From NCBI GenBank assembly GCA_021737975.1, contig JAIPCZ010000005.1, forward strand, positions 1-64,000: DNA of 64,000 bases, in the 5' to 3' direction. Numbering within the stretch: the first letter of the stretch is position 1; each line of letters begins with the position of its first letter. Below, in pieces: positions 62,828 to 64,000 of the stretch. A program made the translations under genes and the position numbers. The stretch is from Polaromonas sp. (GTDB lineage: Bacteria; Pseudomonadota; Gammaproteobacteria; Burkholderiales; Burkholderiaceae_C). The notes under the pieces were generated by a model. It was not told the origin of the DNA, did no database searches, and saw only the letters and a list, made by a program, of their open reading frames with translations.

Positions 62828-64000
62828 CAACAGTCCTGACACCCGATAACGCCCTGAGCCGGCGAGCCTGGCTTATCTTGACCGGCACGACCCTGGTCGG
62901 CTGTGGCGGCGGTGGCCTGGGAGACCTCGTGGCGGTGGTGACGCCGCCCGGCGTGGGTGGCACAGGCGCGGTATATTCGCAAGGCACCATCTCGGGTTTT
63001 GGCAGTGTGGTGGTGAATGCGGTCAAGTACGATGACAGCGCCGCCACAGTGCGGATCAATGGCCGGGTCGCCACCCCCCAGGACCTGCGTTTGGGCATGG
63101 TTGCCGCGGTTAACGGCACGCGCGCCGGCAGCGACCCACTCACCGGGGCCGCGCTGGGCAGAGCCAGTGACATCGCAGTGTGGGCGATCGCCGAAGGTCC
63201 GATCCGTGGCCTGAGCTATGCCGGCGCTTCAGTCACCAGCGTGCAATTGATGGGAATGCAGATCTTGCTCGACGGCAACACCAACCTGGATTCCACATCG
63301 CTGGCAGTGAACCAAAACGTGGTTATCTGGGGGCTGGTCGTCAATGACGCGGCCACGCAATGGCGCGCCACCCGGATACAAGTCCAACCAGGCGGCACGA
63401 CGCTGCGCATGAGCACCGGTCGGGTACAGCGCAGTGGAGCTCAGGTCATGCTCAATGGCGTGACACTGTCAGGCCAGGCGGTTACTGATTTGTTAGACGG
63501 GCAACTGGTGCGGGTGCAGGGCACTCAGACTGACTCCCCAGTCATGACGGTCACCCAGGTCTGGCTGCTTGAGACAGGCCTGAGCACGCCAACACCCAGC
63601 GGGAGCGACGTCGAGATTGAAGGCTTTGTGACCCGTACCCCGGTTGCGGGCCAATTCAAAATCGGCAACATCAACGTCAATGCCAGCTTAGCTACGCTTG
63701 CCACCACCTTGGGAACACTGTACCTGGGGGCGCGCTTGGAGGTTTCTGGTCGCTGGGCGGAGAACACCCTGATCGCCACCCAAATCGAACTAAAAAGTCA
63801 AATCAATGACGATGGCCAAGAAGGCGAGATCAAAGACAATGTCGAAATTGAGGACAGGATAGAACAATTTACCAGCGCCGCCGACTTTGTCATGCGCGGC
63901 CAGCGCTGCAACGCCGCCCAGGCCACGTTCTCGCACGGGACCGCGTCAGACCTGCCAGCGGCTTTCCTCAATCAAACCCGGATCAAGATTGATGGCCACT
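62824..64000 (+). CDS. DUF5666-domain lipoprotein (partial)
   Basis: The frame starts at the ATG overlapping the previous stop and remains open to the window edge (about 392 codons). A lipoprotein signal (LILTGTTLVGC) is followed by a glycine run. Then come several ~70-residue beta-strand units typical of DUF5666: TISGFGSVVVNAVKYD; VLDG-like LLDGQLVRVQGTQ; IEGFVTRTPVAGQFKIGNI; and LYLGARLEVSGRW. Such proteins are exported, with unknown function. The acidic stretch NDDGQEGEIKDNVEIEDRIE near 63805-63870 resembles a linker. Confidence 0.85.
   Translation, partial: MTTVLTPDNALSRRAWLILTGTTLVGCGGGGLGDLVAVVTPPGVGGTGAVYSQGTISGFGSVVVNAVKYDDSAATVRINGRVATPQDLRLGMVAAVNGTRAGSDPLTGAALGRASDIAVWAIAEGPIRGLSYAGASVTSVQLMGMQILLDGNTNLDSTSLAVNQNVVIWGLVVNDAATQWRATRIQVQPGGTTLRMSTGRVQRSGAQVMLNGVTLSGQAVTDLLDGQLVRVQGTQTDSPVMTVTQVWLLETGLSTPTPSGSDVEIEGFVTRTPVAGQFKIGNINVNASLATLATTLGTLYLGARLEVSGRWAENTLIATQIELKSQINDDGQEGEIKDNVEIEDRIEQFTSAADFVMRGQRCNAAQATFSHGTASDLPAAFLNQTRIKIDGH

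Overview
The window looks like the replication-origin-proximal part of a betaproteobacterial chromosome, most likely order Burkholderiales, family Comamonadaceae (Rhodoferax/Polaromonas-like). The evidence is high GC with strong third-position bias, the gene order gyrB-dnaN-dnaA | rpmH-rnpA-yidD-yidC-mnmE, a gatCAB operon divergent from mreBCD-mrdA, and an arrangement (radA, alr, lplT, waaF, ilvE) that I recall from this group. The species assignment is inference.

Layout. 1-3.5 kb: the N-terminal retention module of a giant LapA-type surface adhesin (cut by the window edge), divergent from a signalling cluster: a receiver-AraC regulator, a stand-alone protein resembling a histidine-kinase phosphoacceptor domain, a single-domain receiver and an NtrB-like kinase. 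3.7-8.5 kb: small metabolic genes and a LysR / cupin / GMC-oxidoreductase unit. 8.5-18 kb: the origin block. 18-19.3 kb: a 1.2-kb insert carrying a delta-class carbonic anhydrase, flanked by two copies of the last 66 bp of mnmE. 19.2-24 kb: an MlaFE-type lipid transporter pair, a second GMC oxidoreductase and a TSUP permease. 24-32 kb: the rod-shape operon mreBCD-mrdA, then gatCAB. 32-43 kb: pyrE, exonuclease III, a TRAP transporter (P, Q, M), OsmC, ChrA, an AmpG-like MFS protein and an OmpR/EnvZ-type two-component pair. 43-50.9 kb: a five-domain GGDEF-EAL protein, waaF, a zinc-finger protein, ilvE, a glycine-zipper protein and radA with a canonical LexA box. 51-57 kb: two overlapping P-type ATPases and a FitAB-type toxin-antitoxin pair, sitting between radA and alr. 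57-64 kb: alr, lplT, glutathione peroxidase, a di-haem lipoprotein with Ig-like repeats, and a DUF6502/DUF5666 pair running off the edge.

How it works together. Most genes are chromosomal housekeeping: replication start, RNA processing and membrane insertion (rnpA, yidD, yidC, mnmE), cell shape, Gln-tRNA amidation and envelope building. The accessory parts are the adhesin/signalling cluster, the mnmE-linked carbonic anhydrase insert, the P-type ATPase/toxin-antitoxin block and the cytochrome/DUF region. A 44-bp palindromic repeat occurs three times between genes. I saw no CRISPR array, tRNA, rRNA, complete insertion sequence or integrase. The densest unexplained structure is the mnmE 3'-end duplication around the carbonic anhydrase; the most system-like candidate is the four-gene phosphorelay beside the adhesin.
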